Assembly: GCA_900767015.1 (NCBI GenBank)
Contig: CAAFXQ010000049.1
Coordinates: forward strand, 1 to 23,043
Source of the DNA: Clostridia bacterium
Lineage (GTDB): Bacteria > Bacillota > Clostridia > Oscillospirales > Acutalibacteraceae
Length of the DNA: 23,043 bases
Reading direction: 5' to 3'
In this document: positions 1 through 6,581 of the stretch, piece after piece
How the letters are laid out: each line of letters starts with the position of its first letter
How positions within the stretch are numbered: the stretch's first letter is position 1
Program-made: the position numbers and the translations under genes
The notes under the pieces: generated by a model
Seen by the model: the letters and a program-made list of their open reading frames with translations, nothing else
Databases searched by the model: none
What the model was told of the DNA's origin: nothing

Positions 1-19
1 ACTATGTTCCCCGCGACCG

Positions 20-110
20 CAACTTTTCTCTCTTCTCTTTTATCTCTTATCTGGAAAAGTCGCAGAAGAAGAGAAAAGAGAAGAACGAAAAGTGAAGAGA
101 GAAGAGAACC
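20..110. repeat. Polypyrimidine/polypurine intergenic tract
   Basis: The plus strand is almost pure pyrimidine from about 22 to 52 and almost pure purine from about 65 to 120, so the two halves can pair imperfectly into a long hairpin. AAAAGTCGCA at 55-64 is also an exact inverted copy of TGCGACTTTT at 133-142, which belongs to the tRNA terminator. No credible coding region was seen. It lies downstream of the minus-strand tRNA genes. Confidence 0.4.
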
Positions 111-142
111 AAAAAGAAAAGCCACACTTTCGTGCGACTTTT
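111..142 (-). terminator. Terminator of the tRNA-Thr/tRNA-Tyr transcript
   Basis: Read on the minus strand, AAAAGTCGCAC, loop GAAA and GTGTGGCTTTT form an 11-bp stem with two G-T wobbles, followed by CTTTTT. It starts five bases after the tRNA-Tyr CCA end, as expected for an intrinsic terminator of the tRNA operon. Confidence 0.75.
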
Positions 143-147
143 CTTTT

Positions 148-232
<85 letters not shown>

Positions 233-252
233 ATATTAAGTTTCGCTATTGG

Positions 253-328
253 TGGAGCTGGTGGACGGACTCGAACCCCCGACCTGCTGATTACAAATCA
301 GCTGCTCTACCAACTGAGCTACACCAGC
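253..328 (-). tRNA. tRNA-Thr (anticodon TGT)
   Basis: The minus strand gives a 76-base cloverleaf. GCTGGTG pairs with CACCAGC in the acceptor stem, the D arm contains TAGCTCAGTTGGTAGAGCA, the anticodon arm GCTGATTTGTAATCAGC carries TGT, and the T loop is GTTCGAGTC. The discriminator is T, followed by encoded CCA. It is the promoter-proximal gene of the tRNA pair. Confidence 0.97.
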
Positions 329-344
329 GTTTCAACGCTCGACT

Positions 345-373
345 AATATACCATAAAAAAGCGGACTCGTCAA
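345..373 (-). promoter_or_regulatory. Promoter of the tRNA operon
   Basis: On the minus strand, TTGACG (368-373) and TATATT (345-350) are separated by exactly 17 bases, about 17 bases upstream of the tRNA-Thr 5' end. This is a near-consensus sigma-A promoter. Confidence 0.85.
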
Positions 374-405
374 CCCTTTTTCGCTAAATTTTTAAAATTT
401 TTTTG

Positions 406-434
406 TTGATTTTATTTTGTGCGTGCTATATAAT
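406..434 (+). promoter_or_regulatory. Promoter of the 467-2496 operon
   Basis: TTGATT (406-411) and TATAAT (429-434) are 17 bases apart, with an A/T-rich run immediately upstream. The promoter is divergent from the tRNA promoter and lies 32 bases before the proposed GTG start of the first gene. Confidence 0.8.
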
Positions 435-466
435 GTATTTATAAAATAATGATTGGAGATTGGACT

Positions 467-1021
467 GTGAAACAGCTTGAAGTAAGAGCGGATAAAATTG
501 TCATAAAAGGTCACTATTCTTACCTTGTCAGCGGTGTGATACTGCTGTCGGTCGGAAGTTTTCCCCTTATAGAATTTGTTCTGCCGATGATTTTTGATGT
601 CGACCTTTTCACGCCGGACGGAATGCCGGTTCTGTGTCTTGTGGCGATTTTGCTTTTCTTTTTCGGCGTCGGCTTGTTTATGCTGTTAAGATTCTTCGAA
701 AACGTTACCGTAGATGAGAACGGTGTTTTACGCAAGGGCTTGCTGAAAAGCAAAAAGCTGAGTTGGGAGGAAACAGCGGACTACGGTGTGTTTTATGATG
801 TGACGTCCCGATATCCGATGTATGTTCTTTACTTTTCCGCCGAAAAGCTGGAAACCAACAAAAAGGAAACGAGAAAAAAGCTCCGGGGCAGGACGATAAA
901 AATCTATGTTGCGCAGTCGCAATTTGGTGCCGTGACCGAATCGCTTTTGCCGTTCTGCCGGCGGTTTGCCGGGGGAGAGCCGTTTGTCAGCGACCCGGAT
1001 TATCCTTGGAGAATGAGATGA
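467..1021 (+). CDS. Membrane protein with PH-like domain, function unknown
   Basis: This is a predicted 184-residue integral membrane protein. Two hydrophobic segments (about residues 14-38 and 48-71) are followed by a soluble part. That part contains a strand pattern (VTVDENGVLRKG, then KLSWEE) seen in small bacterial PH-like domains placed after a two-helix membrane unit. The GTG at 467 is preferred to ATG 449, because GGAG at 455-458 sits 8 bases before 467 but lies after 449. It is first of three same-strand genes; the next begins within 14 bases of the stop and encodes a similar architecture. The family is not recognised with certainty and no enzymatic motif is visible. Confidence 0.75.
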   Translation: MKQLEVRADKIVIKGHYSYLVSGVILLSVGSFPLIEFVLPMIFDVDLFTPDGMPVLCLVAILLFFFGVGLFMLLRFFENVTVDENGVLRKGLLKSKKLSWEETADYGVFYDVTSRYPMYVLYFSAEKLETNKKETRKKLRGRTIKIYVAQSQFGAVTESLLPFCRRFAGGEPFVSDPDYPWRMR

Positions 1022-1034
1022 GGTGGAGCGGACG

Positions 1035-1472
1035 GTGAAAGACAAAAAAGGTGAGTTTGTGTGGAATCGGCGGACGGGTCTTTTCTGCATGATATTTCTT
1101 TGCTGGGCGGTTGTTAACGGTCTTTTAATCGCCGTAAAAGAGGCGGAAGCGTTCAATTGGATTTCGATTGTATTCAGTTTACTTCTTATCGCTGCATTTT
1201 TGGTCTTGTTTCCCTACGGCTATCGGTTTGACGAAAACGGTGCGGAGATTTTGTATCTGTTCGGGCGTCGGGAATCGTTCATCTGGTCGCAGGTGAAAAT
1301 GGTTATGGTTGAAAGAGAACGATTTGTTCCGTTGTGGCTTGAGGGCTTATTGGGCAATTATGTGTTTTACGGCCCGTGGGAAAGAAAATCGAAAGACGCA
1401 AGCAGTATCAATAAAAACAGAAAGACAAAACGGCTGATTGAAAAGTATTATGGGATAATAGAGGGAAAATGA
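1035..1472 (+). CDS. Small membrane protein with PH-like domain
   Basis: A 145-residue protein with two hydrophobic segments near the N-terminus (about residues 15-30 and 39-58). They are followed by YRFDENGAEI and ESFIWSQVKMV, the same DENG-then-tryptophan layout as in the preceding gene, suggesting the two are distant paralogues. The C-terminus is basic. The start is ambiguous: GTG 1035 has AGGTGGAG six bases upstream, while the longer form from GTG 1023 has no good ribosome site. It lies between the first and third genes of the operon with very short gaps, which suggests co-translation. Function is unknown. Confidence 0.72.
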   Translation: MKDKKGEFVWNRRTGLFCMIFLCWAVVNGLLIAVKEAEAFNWISIVFSLLLIAAFLVLFPYGYRFDENGAEILYLFGRRESFIWSQVKMVMVERERFVPLWLEGLLGNYVFYGPWERKSKDASSINKNRKTKRLIEKYYGIIEGK

Positions 1473-1509
1473 TGCGGAAATGTCGGACGACTTGAAACAA
1501 GGTGAGGGT

Positions 1510-2496
1510 ATGTACGAAAAGATAACAAAGGGTTTGAATGTTGTTTTTACGCTGATGTTTATTACGGGGGTTGTCATGTGCTTGGTCAGCAGTACCCTTT
1601 ACACCGACAACAATGCCAACTATACCGAAATACAGTCCGAACTGCGGACGCCCGAGCCGATTGACTGCGTGTTGGTCGACAGCAAAAGCGGTATGATATA
1701 CGTCTGCTATTGCGAAAGCTCAGCGGTCAATGTGTACGACGAAAACTCGGGTGCGTTTCTTTGGGCGGTGTCAGCACCGTATCTTCGCCACAGTTATTTT
1801 GACCTTGACGGAAAGACGCTGACAATTTACGGCGCAAGCGAAGCGTACCTCTATGACAGCAAAACCGGTGCCTTTCTCGAAAAAGGGGAGAGCGATACCT
1901 ACGGATTATCTTTTGAACTTGAGGAATACACCGCTATACAGGGAGAACCGGTTCCGGGTGAGGTGTATTATGATGTCTATAATGTTTATAAAATCAATTC
2001 CGACGGCTCACGGCAGATGATTGTTACCGCTTTATGGTGGTATGACCTTTTCAATGTTTTTATCTGGTGGTTAGTCGGCTTTTCAGGCGGACTCGGTAAG
2101 GGCGCTCTTATGCTTCTTGATAAGGTCAGGCAGGGGGTCACCGCCAAAAGAGACGCCGAGACCGGTCTTTCGGGTGAGCAGGAGCTGACCGACCGGGCGG
2201 CTGTTTTTGCGGTTCGCTTTTACAAAGCGCAAAGCGTTATACACCTGCTGGCGGCGGCATGCTTCGTTTTGTTTGCCGGTACGGCGCCGAAGGTGACGCT
2301 TTTGATTTTTCCTGTCGCACTTGTGTTCATACTTTCTCATATTGTTTTAGATAATATCCTTGAGAAGAAGATGCTGACGGATTACGAGAAGAAAACCGTC
2401 TCAATGTGGAAGGCTGTCAATTGGGGCACGTTTATTGCCGCATTTTTGACGCTTGTAGTGATAATGATGTTAAACGGCGGATCGCTTCAGCTTTGA
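1510..2496 (+). CDS. Membrane protein with extracytoplasmic propeller-like region
   Basis: About 328 residues. A hydrophobic segment near the N-terminus (about residues 9-28) is followed by about 150 residues that look extracytoplasmic. These contain repeats resembling propeller blades, such as VYDENSGAFLWAV and LYDSKTGAFLEKG. Three or four further hydrophobic segments follow (near 186-205, 245-285 and 300-322). ATG 1510 follows AAGGTGAGG closely and directly precedes the membrane segment; ATG 1480 is possible but lacks a well-placed Shine-Dalgarno. As last gene of the operon it could be a surface sensor or assembly partner of the two PH-like membrane proteins. That is inference, and no family was recognised. 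Confidence 0.72.
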   Translation: MYEKITKGLNVVFTLMFITGVVMCLVSSTLYTDNNANYTEIQSELRTPEPIDCVLVDSKSGMIYVCYCESSAVNVYDENSGAFLWAVSAPYLRHSYFDLDGKTLTIYGASEAYLYDSKTGAFLEKGESDTYGLSFELEEYTAIQGEPVPGEVYYDVYNVYKINSDGSRQMIVTALWWYDLFNVFIWWLVGFSGGLGKGALMLLDKVRQGVTAKRDAETGLSGEQELTDRAAVFAVRFYKAQSVIHLLAAACFVLFAGTAPKVTLLIFPVALVFILSHIVLDNILEKKMLTDYEKKTVSMWKAVNWGTFIAAFLTLVVIMMLNGGSLQL

Positions 2497-2520
2497 TATA
2501 GAAGCAATTTATGAAAATTG

Positions 2521-2549
2521 TTGATTTTCTGTGAAAACTGTGCTATACT
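2521..2549 (+). promoter_or_regulatory. Promoter of small-peptide gene 1
   Basis: TTGATT (2521-2526), a 17-base spacer and TATACT (2544-2549), with TGC immediately before the -10 giving an extended -10 element. It lies 32 bases upstream of the peptide start. Confidence 0.85.
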
Positions 2550-2581
2550 GAATGCACAAAATAGTAAAGGAGGATTTCACT

Positions 2582-2701
2582 ATGAAAACACTCGGTGATC
2601 TTATCAACTTCTTAAAGGGTCTTTATGAACTTATTCTTGATTTCTTCAACAAGTTCATCAAGAAGGACGAAGAAGGCGACGAAACAACTGCACACGCATA
2701 A
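2582..2701 (+). CDS. Small acidic amphipathic peptide 1 (39 aa)
   Basis: The ORF encodes 39 residues from ATG to TAA, with AAAGGAGG at 2566-2573 placed 8 bases before the start. Residues 4-26 alternate hydrophobic positions (L4, L7, I8, L11, L14, L17, I18, F21, F22, F25, I26) with charged ones in an i/i+3/i+4 pattern, predicting one amphipathic helix. The tail, beginning KKDEEGDE, is acidic and polar. Net charge is about -3. There is no signal peptide, cysteine or double-glycine leader. The gene has its own promoter and terminator, and resembles the genes at 2881, 3210 and 22710 in size, pattern and a shared [hydrophobic]-x-[DE]-F-[FI] core. Function is unknown; modulin-like surfactant peptide, leaderless bacteriocin or membrane-associated helix are possibilities. 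Confidence 0.82.
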   Translation: MKTLGDLINFLKGLYELILDFFNKFIKKDEEGDETTAHA

Positions 2702-2706
2702 TGGTA

Positions 2707-2738
2707 AAGGCTCTCCTTTTCGGGGAGCCTTGTTTTTT
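2707..2738 (+). terminator. Terminator after small-peptide gene 1
   Basis: A 10-bp stem (AAGGCTCTCC with GGGGAGCCTT, one G-T pair) with a five-base loop is followed by TGTTTTTT, six bases after the stop codon. It makes peptide 1 monocistronic. Confidence 0.9.
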
Positions 2739-2780
2739 CGCAGATTTTTTGATAAAAGTGAATTATTTTTGAATTTTCTA

Positions 2781-2809
2781 TTGACATTATTTTAAATATA
2801 TACTAAAAT
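2781..2809 (+). promoter_or_regulatory. Promoter of small-peptide gene 2
   Basis: Perfect -35 TTGACA (2781-2786), 17-base spacer and TAAAAT (2804-2809). The A/T-rich block upstream (GAATT-run-of-T-GAATT, then CTATTGACATT) is nearly identical to that before gene 3, indicating an UP-like element duplicated together with the gene. Confidence 0.88.
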
Positions 2810-2880
2810 ACAGATTGTAAGATACTTCTATAGCAGGGTGTCGAAACAAATCTATTTTTATTTTTTTGGAGGAAAACACA

Positions 2881-3000
2881 ATGGATAACGTATTTTTCGA
2901 TTTTGTTAAGAAATATTGGGAAGAAATCAATGCTTTGTATGATGCTCTTCTCGACTTTATTGAGGCTCTTTACAACAAGGCAACAGGCACAGAAGAATAA
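2881..3000 (+). CDS. Small acidic amphipathic peptide 2 (39 aa)
   Basis: A 39-residue ORF with GGAGG (2868-2872) 8 bases before ATG. Hydrophobic residues V4, F5, F8, V9, Y12, W13, I16, L19, Y20, L23, L24, I27, L30 and Y31 fall on one helical face, with aspartate, glutamate and lysine on the other. This is a very regular amphipathic helix, net charge about -6. It ends with NKATGTEE, recalling the end of the peptide encoded at 22710-22847 (NKATESGPTE). No secretion signal or cysteine is present. It has its own promoter and terminator, and the same length as peptide 1 despite little direct identity. Function is unknown. Confidence 0.85.
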   Translation: MDNVFFDFVKKYWEEINALYDALLDFIEALYNKATGTEE

Positions 3001-3023
3001 TTTAATTTTTCAATCGAATATTG

Positions 3024-3048
3024 ACCGGGAGATTTTCTCCCGGTTTTT
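3024..3048 (+). terminator. Terminator after small-peptide gene 2
   Basis: A perfect 9-bp stem (ACCGGGAGA with TCTCCCGGT) with a TTT loop runs into TTTTT. It starts 24 bases after the peptide 2 stop. Confidence 0.9.
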
Positions 3049-3122
3049 GTTTGATTGCTCCGTTTCTCGTAAGAAAAGTGATTATTTTCCGATAAATTCA
3101 TGAATTTTTTTTGAATTAACTA

Positions 3123-3151
3123 TTGACATTGTTTAAAGATTGCTGTACAAT
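3123..3151 (+). promoter_or_regulatory. Promoter of small-peptide gene 3
   Basis: TTGACA (3123-3128), 17-base spacer and TACAAT (3146-3151). Its upstream T-rich block copies that of gene 2. A 5' untranslated region of about 50 bases separates it from the start codon. Confidence 0.88.
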
Positions 3152-3209
3152 ATAGGCAAGTTAAAGACCATATGTCTTTGATTAATATTTGTAATAGGAG
3201 GAAATAAAC

Positions 3210-3368
3210 ATGATCAAACTTGATGCTACTTGGGCAGACTTCATCGCATTCCTTAATGCTAACTGGAAGGCTATCGTTGAGTTCTTTGATAAGCTTTGGG
3301 CATTCGCTAAGGAAACATTCCTTAAGGATGACAGCCCGTGGGCTGACCTTGAAACAACAGTTGCTTAA
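3210..3368 (+). CDS. Small acidic amphipathic peptide 3 (52 aa)
   Basis: A 52-residue ORF with AGGAGG (3196-3201) 8 bases before ATG. It is tryptophan-rich (W8, W19, W30, W44), with hydrophobic residues spaced for an amphipathic helix over about residues 8-38 and an acidic tail; net charge is about -4. AIVEFFDKLW parallels LILDFFNKFI of peptide 1 and ALLDFIEALY of peptide 2. Codons are dominated by a few forms (GCT, CTT, AAG, TTC), which would suit high expression. No leader, cysteine or anchor is visible. It is third of three tandem independent units; function is unknown. Confidence 0.85.
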   Translation: MIKLDATWADFIAFLNANWKAIVEFFDKLWAFAKETFLKDDSPWADLETTVA

Positions 3369-3383
3369 TTATCAGTTGTGCTG

Positions 3384-3406
3384 TTTTAAAATTTGAAATT
3401 TTAAAA
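3384..3406. repeat. Perfect 23-base A/T palindrome
   Basis: TTTTAAAATTT, a central G at 3395, and AAATTTTAAAA form perfect 11-bp arms. The palindrome lies between the stop of peptide 3 and its terminator. It could be an RNA hairpin protecting the transcript 3' end or a protein-binding site; nothing decides between them. Confidence 0.6.
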
Positions 3407-3412
3407 TGGAAG

Positions 3413-3443
3413 GCCGCCTGATTTTCAGGCGGCTAGCCTTTTT
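3413..3443 (+). terminator. Terminator after small-peptide gene 3
   Basis: A 9-bp stem (GCCGCCTGA at 3413-3421 with TCAGGCGGC at 3425-3433) is followed by TAGCC and a T5 run. It is the main terminator of the third peptide transcript. Confidence 0.8.
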
Positions 3444-3460
3444 ATACGGCTGTTTTTTGT

Positions 3461-3488
3461 CCGGTGTCTGTTCCGACATCGGTTTTTT
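3461..3488 (+). terminator. Second terminator upstream of the phage cassette
   Basis: CCGGTGTC (3461-3468) pairs with GACATCGG (3475-3482) in an 8-bp stem with one G-T pair, then TTTTTT. No gene lies between it and the preceding terminator, so it appears to be a back-up or insulating terminator. Confidence 0.65.
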
Positions 3489-3540
3489 CATTGCCCTTTT
3501 TTGTTTTTTTATCTGATTTTTTTAAAATATTTCGGAAAAG

Positions 3541-3564
3541 TCCCGCTTTTTGCGGGATTTTTTT
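3541..3564 (+). terminator. Third terminator upstream of the phage cassette
   Basis: TCCCGC and GCGGGA with a T5 loop are followed by a T7 tract. With the two preceding hairpins it would block read-through into the terminase genes. It could instead be an attenuator if the cassette promoter lies upstream of it; no clear promoter was found. Confidence 0.8.
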
Positions 3565-3584
3565 ATTTTTCGGCCTACTTAGTG

Positions 3585-3619
3585 AAGAGCGGATTTTCGA
3601 TAGAACGAAAAACGCTCTT
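3585..3619 (+). promoter_or_regulatory. Hairpin in the leader of the terminase gene
   Basis: AAGAGCG (3585-3591) pairs with CGCTCTT (3613-3619), and TTTTCG (3594-3599) with CGAAAA (3606-3611), making a 13-bp interrupted stem around loop ATAGAA. It has no T tract, so it is unlikely to terminate. It ends 26 bases before the Shine-Dalgarno of the small terminase and may shape the mRNA leader or bind a regulator. Confidence 0.45.
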
Positions 3620-3657
3620 ATCGGGAGAAATCAAAACCGAAAGGAAAGGAGAAGAAT

Positions 3658-4137
3658 TTGTCAAACGAATTAACGGCCAAAGAAAAACTGTTTTGTATTT
3701 ATTACCACCTTGACCGGAACGCAAGAGAAGCGGCGGTAAAAAGCGGCTTCGGCAACAACTCCCGTAAGGCGATAAGACTGCTTCGGAAAAAGGAAGTCTC
3801 GGAGTATATCGAAATGCTTGACGCAGAGAAAAAAAGCTGTACACCGGAGGTTGCGGCCGGTTACAGGCGGCTTGCGTTCGGCTGTGTAAGCGATGCGGTG
3901 ACGCTGATTCTTGACCCGGAAATCAGCCGGGAGGAGCTTTTGAAGCTTGACCTTTTTAATGTTGCGGAAATCAAAAGGCAGAAAGGCGGAGCGGTTGAAA
4001 TTAAATTTTTTGACCGATTGAAGGCTCTCGAAAAACTCGGTGAGATCGGAGAACATCAAGAGACACAAGGGGCCTTGTCCCTTTACTCGGCGATTGAAAA
4101 CAGCGCAAAAGCCATTGCGGAGGCTACTGATGACTGA
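3658..4137 (+). CDS. Terminase small subunit
   Basis: A 159-residue small terminase, which recognises phage DNA and delivers it to the large subunit for packaging. The N-terminus carries LTAKEKLFCIYYHLDRNARE, then AAVKSGFG and RLLRKKEVSEYI, the helix-turn-helix layout of the Terminase_2 family. TTG at 3658 is chosen because AAGGAG (3646-3651) is 6 bases upstream and no ATG is available nearby. Its last codons overlap the start of the large terminase by 8 bases, indicating translational coupling. Length is normal for the family and no disruption is seen. Confidence 0.9.
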   Translation: MSNELTAKEKLFCIYYHLDRNAREAAVKSGFGNNSRKAIRLLRKKEVSEYIEMLDAEKKSCTPEVAAGYRRLAFGCVSDAVTLILDPEISREELLKLDLFNVAEIKRQKGGAVEIKFFDRLKALEKLGEIGEHQETQGALSLYSAIENSAKAIAEATDD

Positions 4138-5392
4138 GTTTCGTGCCTTTTCGAAAAAACAGCTTACCGTGCTTTCCTGGTGGCACGAAAACTCCCCGTA
4201 CAGTTCTTTCGACGGTATTATCTGCGACGGTGCGGTCAGAAGCGGAAAGACGACCTGTATGTCGCTGTCGTTTGTGTCGTGGGCTTTTCATTGTTTCAAC
4301 GAAGCCGACTTTGCTTTTTGCGGAAAAACAATCGCTTCTTTAAAACGGAATATTATATGCAGCCTGGTTCCGGTTCTAAGAAGCCTCGGCTTTGACTGTA
4401 AAGAAAAGTACACACAAAATCTGATTGAAATCCGTTTCGGAAAAACGATGAACCGATTTTATCTTTTCGGCGGACGGGACGAAAGCTCGGCTTCTCTGAT
4501 TCAGGGAATGACGCTTTCGGGCGTGTTGCTTGACGAAGTGGCGCTGATGCCTCGTTCTTTTGTGGAGCAGGCGCTTGCCCGCTGTTCACCCGAGGGAGCT
4601 AAATTCTGGTTCAACTGCAATCCCGAAAACCCCATGCATTGGTTTTACCGGGAGTGGATCAAAAAATGCAAAGAGAAAAACTGCCTGTATCTTCATTTTT
4701 TAATGAGCGACAATCCGTCCCTTTCTCCCGAGGTGCTCAACCGCTATCAATCGCTTTACAGCGGTGCGTTTTACGAACGGTTTGTGCTCGGAAAATGGGT
4801 CGCCGCCGAGGGGCTTGTTTATCCGGAAGCGGCAAGGGGCAGTTACACAAAAAAGCCGCCCGACGGCACGGCCGAGCAGTACTGTATCTCCTGTGATTAC
4901 GGTACGGTAAATCCGATGTCGATGGGTCTTTGGGCAAAACACGGCGAAACATGGTACAGAGAAACCGAGTATTATTATTCGTCAAGAAGAGAGGGAAAAC
5001 AGCTTACGGACGAAGAATATTACGAGGCGCTTTGCCGTCTCGCAGGCAAAAGAAAAATCGAAGCGGTTATCGTTGATCCCTCGGCGGCAAGCTTCATTCA
5101 GTGCATCAAACGGCACGGAAAATTCAAAGCCCTGCCCGCAAAAAACAGCGTGACGGACGGAATACGGAAGGTCCATGAGGCTCTTAAACAAGGGAAAATC
5201 AGAATCGGTCCCGACTGCACGGACACACTCAAGGAGTTTTCGCTTTACCGTTGGGAAGAGGGTCAGGCAAAGGACGTTCCGAAAAAGGAAAACGACCACG
5301 CAATGGACGATATCCGGTATTTTGTTTCGACGTACTTAGGCGAAAGCTGCGGCGGATTTTTCGCCGTGGCCGCCCAAAGAGAAAAGGAATAA
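4130..5392 (+). CDS. Terminase large subunit
   Basis: A 420-residue packaging motor ATPase and nuclease. The ATPase part has a Walker A-type DGAVRSGKTT (residues 33-42), Walker B VLLDE (132-136) and the NCNPENP motif (162-168). The nuclease part has SCDYG with D256, VDP with D316 and NDHAMDD near 388-394, matching the acidic residues of RNase H-like terminase nucleases (PBSX/Terminase_3 type). ATG 4130 is supported by GGAGG at 4119-4123 and by the family's typical start; the upstream extension overlaps the small terminase. All catalytic motifs appear intact, so the gene does not look degenerate. Confidence 0.95.
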   Translation: MTEFRAFSKKQLTVLSWWHENSPYSSFDGIICDGAVRSGKTTCMSLSFVSWAFHCFNEADFAFCGKTIASLKRNIICSLVPVLRSLGFDCKEKYTQNLIEIRFGKTMNRFYLFGGRDESSASLIQGMTLSGVLLDEVALMPRSFVEQALARCSPEGAKFWFNCNPENPMHWFYREWIKKCKEKNCLYLHFLMSDNPSLSPEVLNRYQSLYSGAFYERFVLGKWVAAEGLVYPEAARGSYTKKPPDGTAEQYCISCDYGTVNPMSMGLWAKHGETWYRETEYYYSSRREGKQLTDEEYYEALCRLAGKRKIEAVIVDPSAASFIQCIKRHGKFKALPAKNSVTDGIRKVHEALKQGKIRIGPDCTDTLKEFSLYRWEEGQAKDVPKKENDHAMDDIRYFVSTYLGESCGGFFAVAAQREKE

Positions 5393-5407
5393 GAAAGGAG
5401 AAAACGC

Positions 5408-6577
5408 TTGGCACTTTTCAGTAAAAAAGAAAAAGGCGCAAAAAAAAACGTTGCCGCCGTTTCTCAGACCGGTGCAAGCCGGCACCCGTTTATGCCGCTG
5501 TCGGCTTATTATCCCGGAAAAAACGCCGATTTTGAGCTGTACCGTTCCTTGCGGGAAGCGGTTCCGATCATTGATGCGGCTATCCTCAAAACCGTAAGGC
5601 TTTTAGGCTCGTTTGAAGCCAAGACAGGAAACGACAGGGCAGACGAAATGCTCCGGCACTTTTTTCGGTCGGTGAACGTTTCGGGAACAAGAACGGGAAT
5701 CGACAGCTTTGTTTCCACGTTTTTCGAACAGCTTCTGACCTACGGGACAGCCGTCGGCGAGATGATCGTTTCCGGCGGAGAGGTCAGCCACCTTTATAAC
5801 GCCCGTCTTGAGGACGTCAGCCTTAAAAGCGGCGAAAATCCGCTTGACGTCACCGTTTCGGCACGGGATCAATCGGGTGTGTTTGTTCCGGTGAAATACC
5901 CCCAGCTTATTCTCAAATGTGTTCACAATCCCGAACCCGGAAGTGTTTACGGAACGTCGGTTTTAAAAGGACTGCCGTTTGTCAGCGACGTGTTTTTGAA
6001 AATCATGAACACGGTCGGCGTCAATTGGGAACGGCTCGGCAACGTGCGTTTCGCCGTGACCTACAAGCCGCAGGACGACGCAATCGACAAAGCGTACGCC
6101 CGGGAAAGGGCACAGTGTGTCGCTGACGAATGGAGCAAGGCGATGGACCCGAACGGTCCGGTCAGGGATTTTATCGCTGTCGGTGATGTTTCGATTAAGG
6201 CCATCGGGGCGGACAATCAGATTCTTGACAGCGAGGTGCCTGTCAGGCAGGTGCTTGAACAGATCGTGGCAAAGCTCGGAATCCCGCCGTTTTTATTGGG
6301 ACTGAGCTGGTCCTCGACGGAAAGAATGTCGTATCAGCAGGCGGATATCCTCACAAGCGAAATCGACGCTTACCGCCGTGAAATCGAGCCGATTATCCGG
6401 AAAATCTGCCTTTGGCAGCTGCGGCTTTCGGGCTTTAGCTGCGATGTTGACATCGTCTGGGACGACATTACGCTTCAGGATCTGACCGAAATCGCAAGAA
6501 GCGGTTATTACAACGCCCAGGCAGAAAAGATTCTCAGTGAGATTGGAGGAGAGAAAAACGGAAAACAAGAACATTGA
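5408..6577 (+). CDS. Phage portal protein
   Basis: A 389-residue portal protein, which forms the ring at the capsid vertex through which DNA is packed. The sequence contains the portal-like block GSVYGTSVLKGLPF, a central alpha/beta region, and LGIPPFLLGLSWSSTERMSY followed by helices with IRKICLWQL, typical of HK97/SPP1-type portals. TTG 5408 follows AAAGGAG (5394-5400) by 7 bases; no better start exists. It begins 15 bases after the large terminase. The coding sequence is complete and slightly shorter than many portals. Confidence 0.9.
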   Translation: MALFSKKEKGAKKNVAAVSQTGASRHPFMPLSAYYPGKNADFELYRSLREAVPIIDAAILKTVRLLGSFEAKTGNDRADEMLRHFFRSVNVSGTRTGIDSFVSTFFEQLLTYGTAVGEMIVSGGEVSHLYNARLEDVSLKSGENPLDVTVSARDQSGVFVPVKYPQLILKCVHNPEPGSVYGTSVLKGLPFVSDVFLKIMNTVGVNWERLGNVRFAVTYKPQDDAIDKAYARERAQCVADEWSKAMDPNGPVRDFIAVGDVSIKAIGADNQILDSEVPVRQVLEQIVAKLGIPPFLLGLSWSSTERMSYQQADILTSEIDAYRREIEPIIRKICLWQLRLSGFSCDVDIVWDDITLQDLTEIARSGYYNAQAEKILSEIGGEKNGKQEH

Positions 6578-6581
6578 CGAT

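Noticed and set aside
2903..3103. 66-codon plus-strand frame overlapping peptide gene 2
   Set aside because: Its start has no Shine-Dalgarno and it runs through the terminator hairpin at 3024-3048, whereas the 39-codon frame has perfect signals.
2521..3443. Small peptides as toxin genes of type I toxin-antitoxin loci or as cationic leaderless bacteriocins
   Set aside because: No antisense RNA promoter pattern was seen opposite the genes, and the peptides are acidic and not single membrane-spanning hydrophobic segments. Classical leaderless bacteriocins are basic. A non-classical relative is still possible.
2707..3564. Hairpin series as a CRISPR or integron-like repeat array
   Set aside because: The hairpins differ in sequence and each is a terminator with a T tract; there are no identical repeats or uniform spacers.
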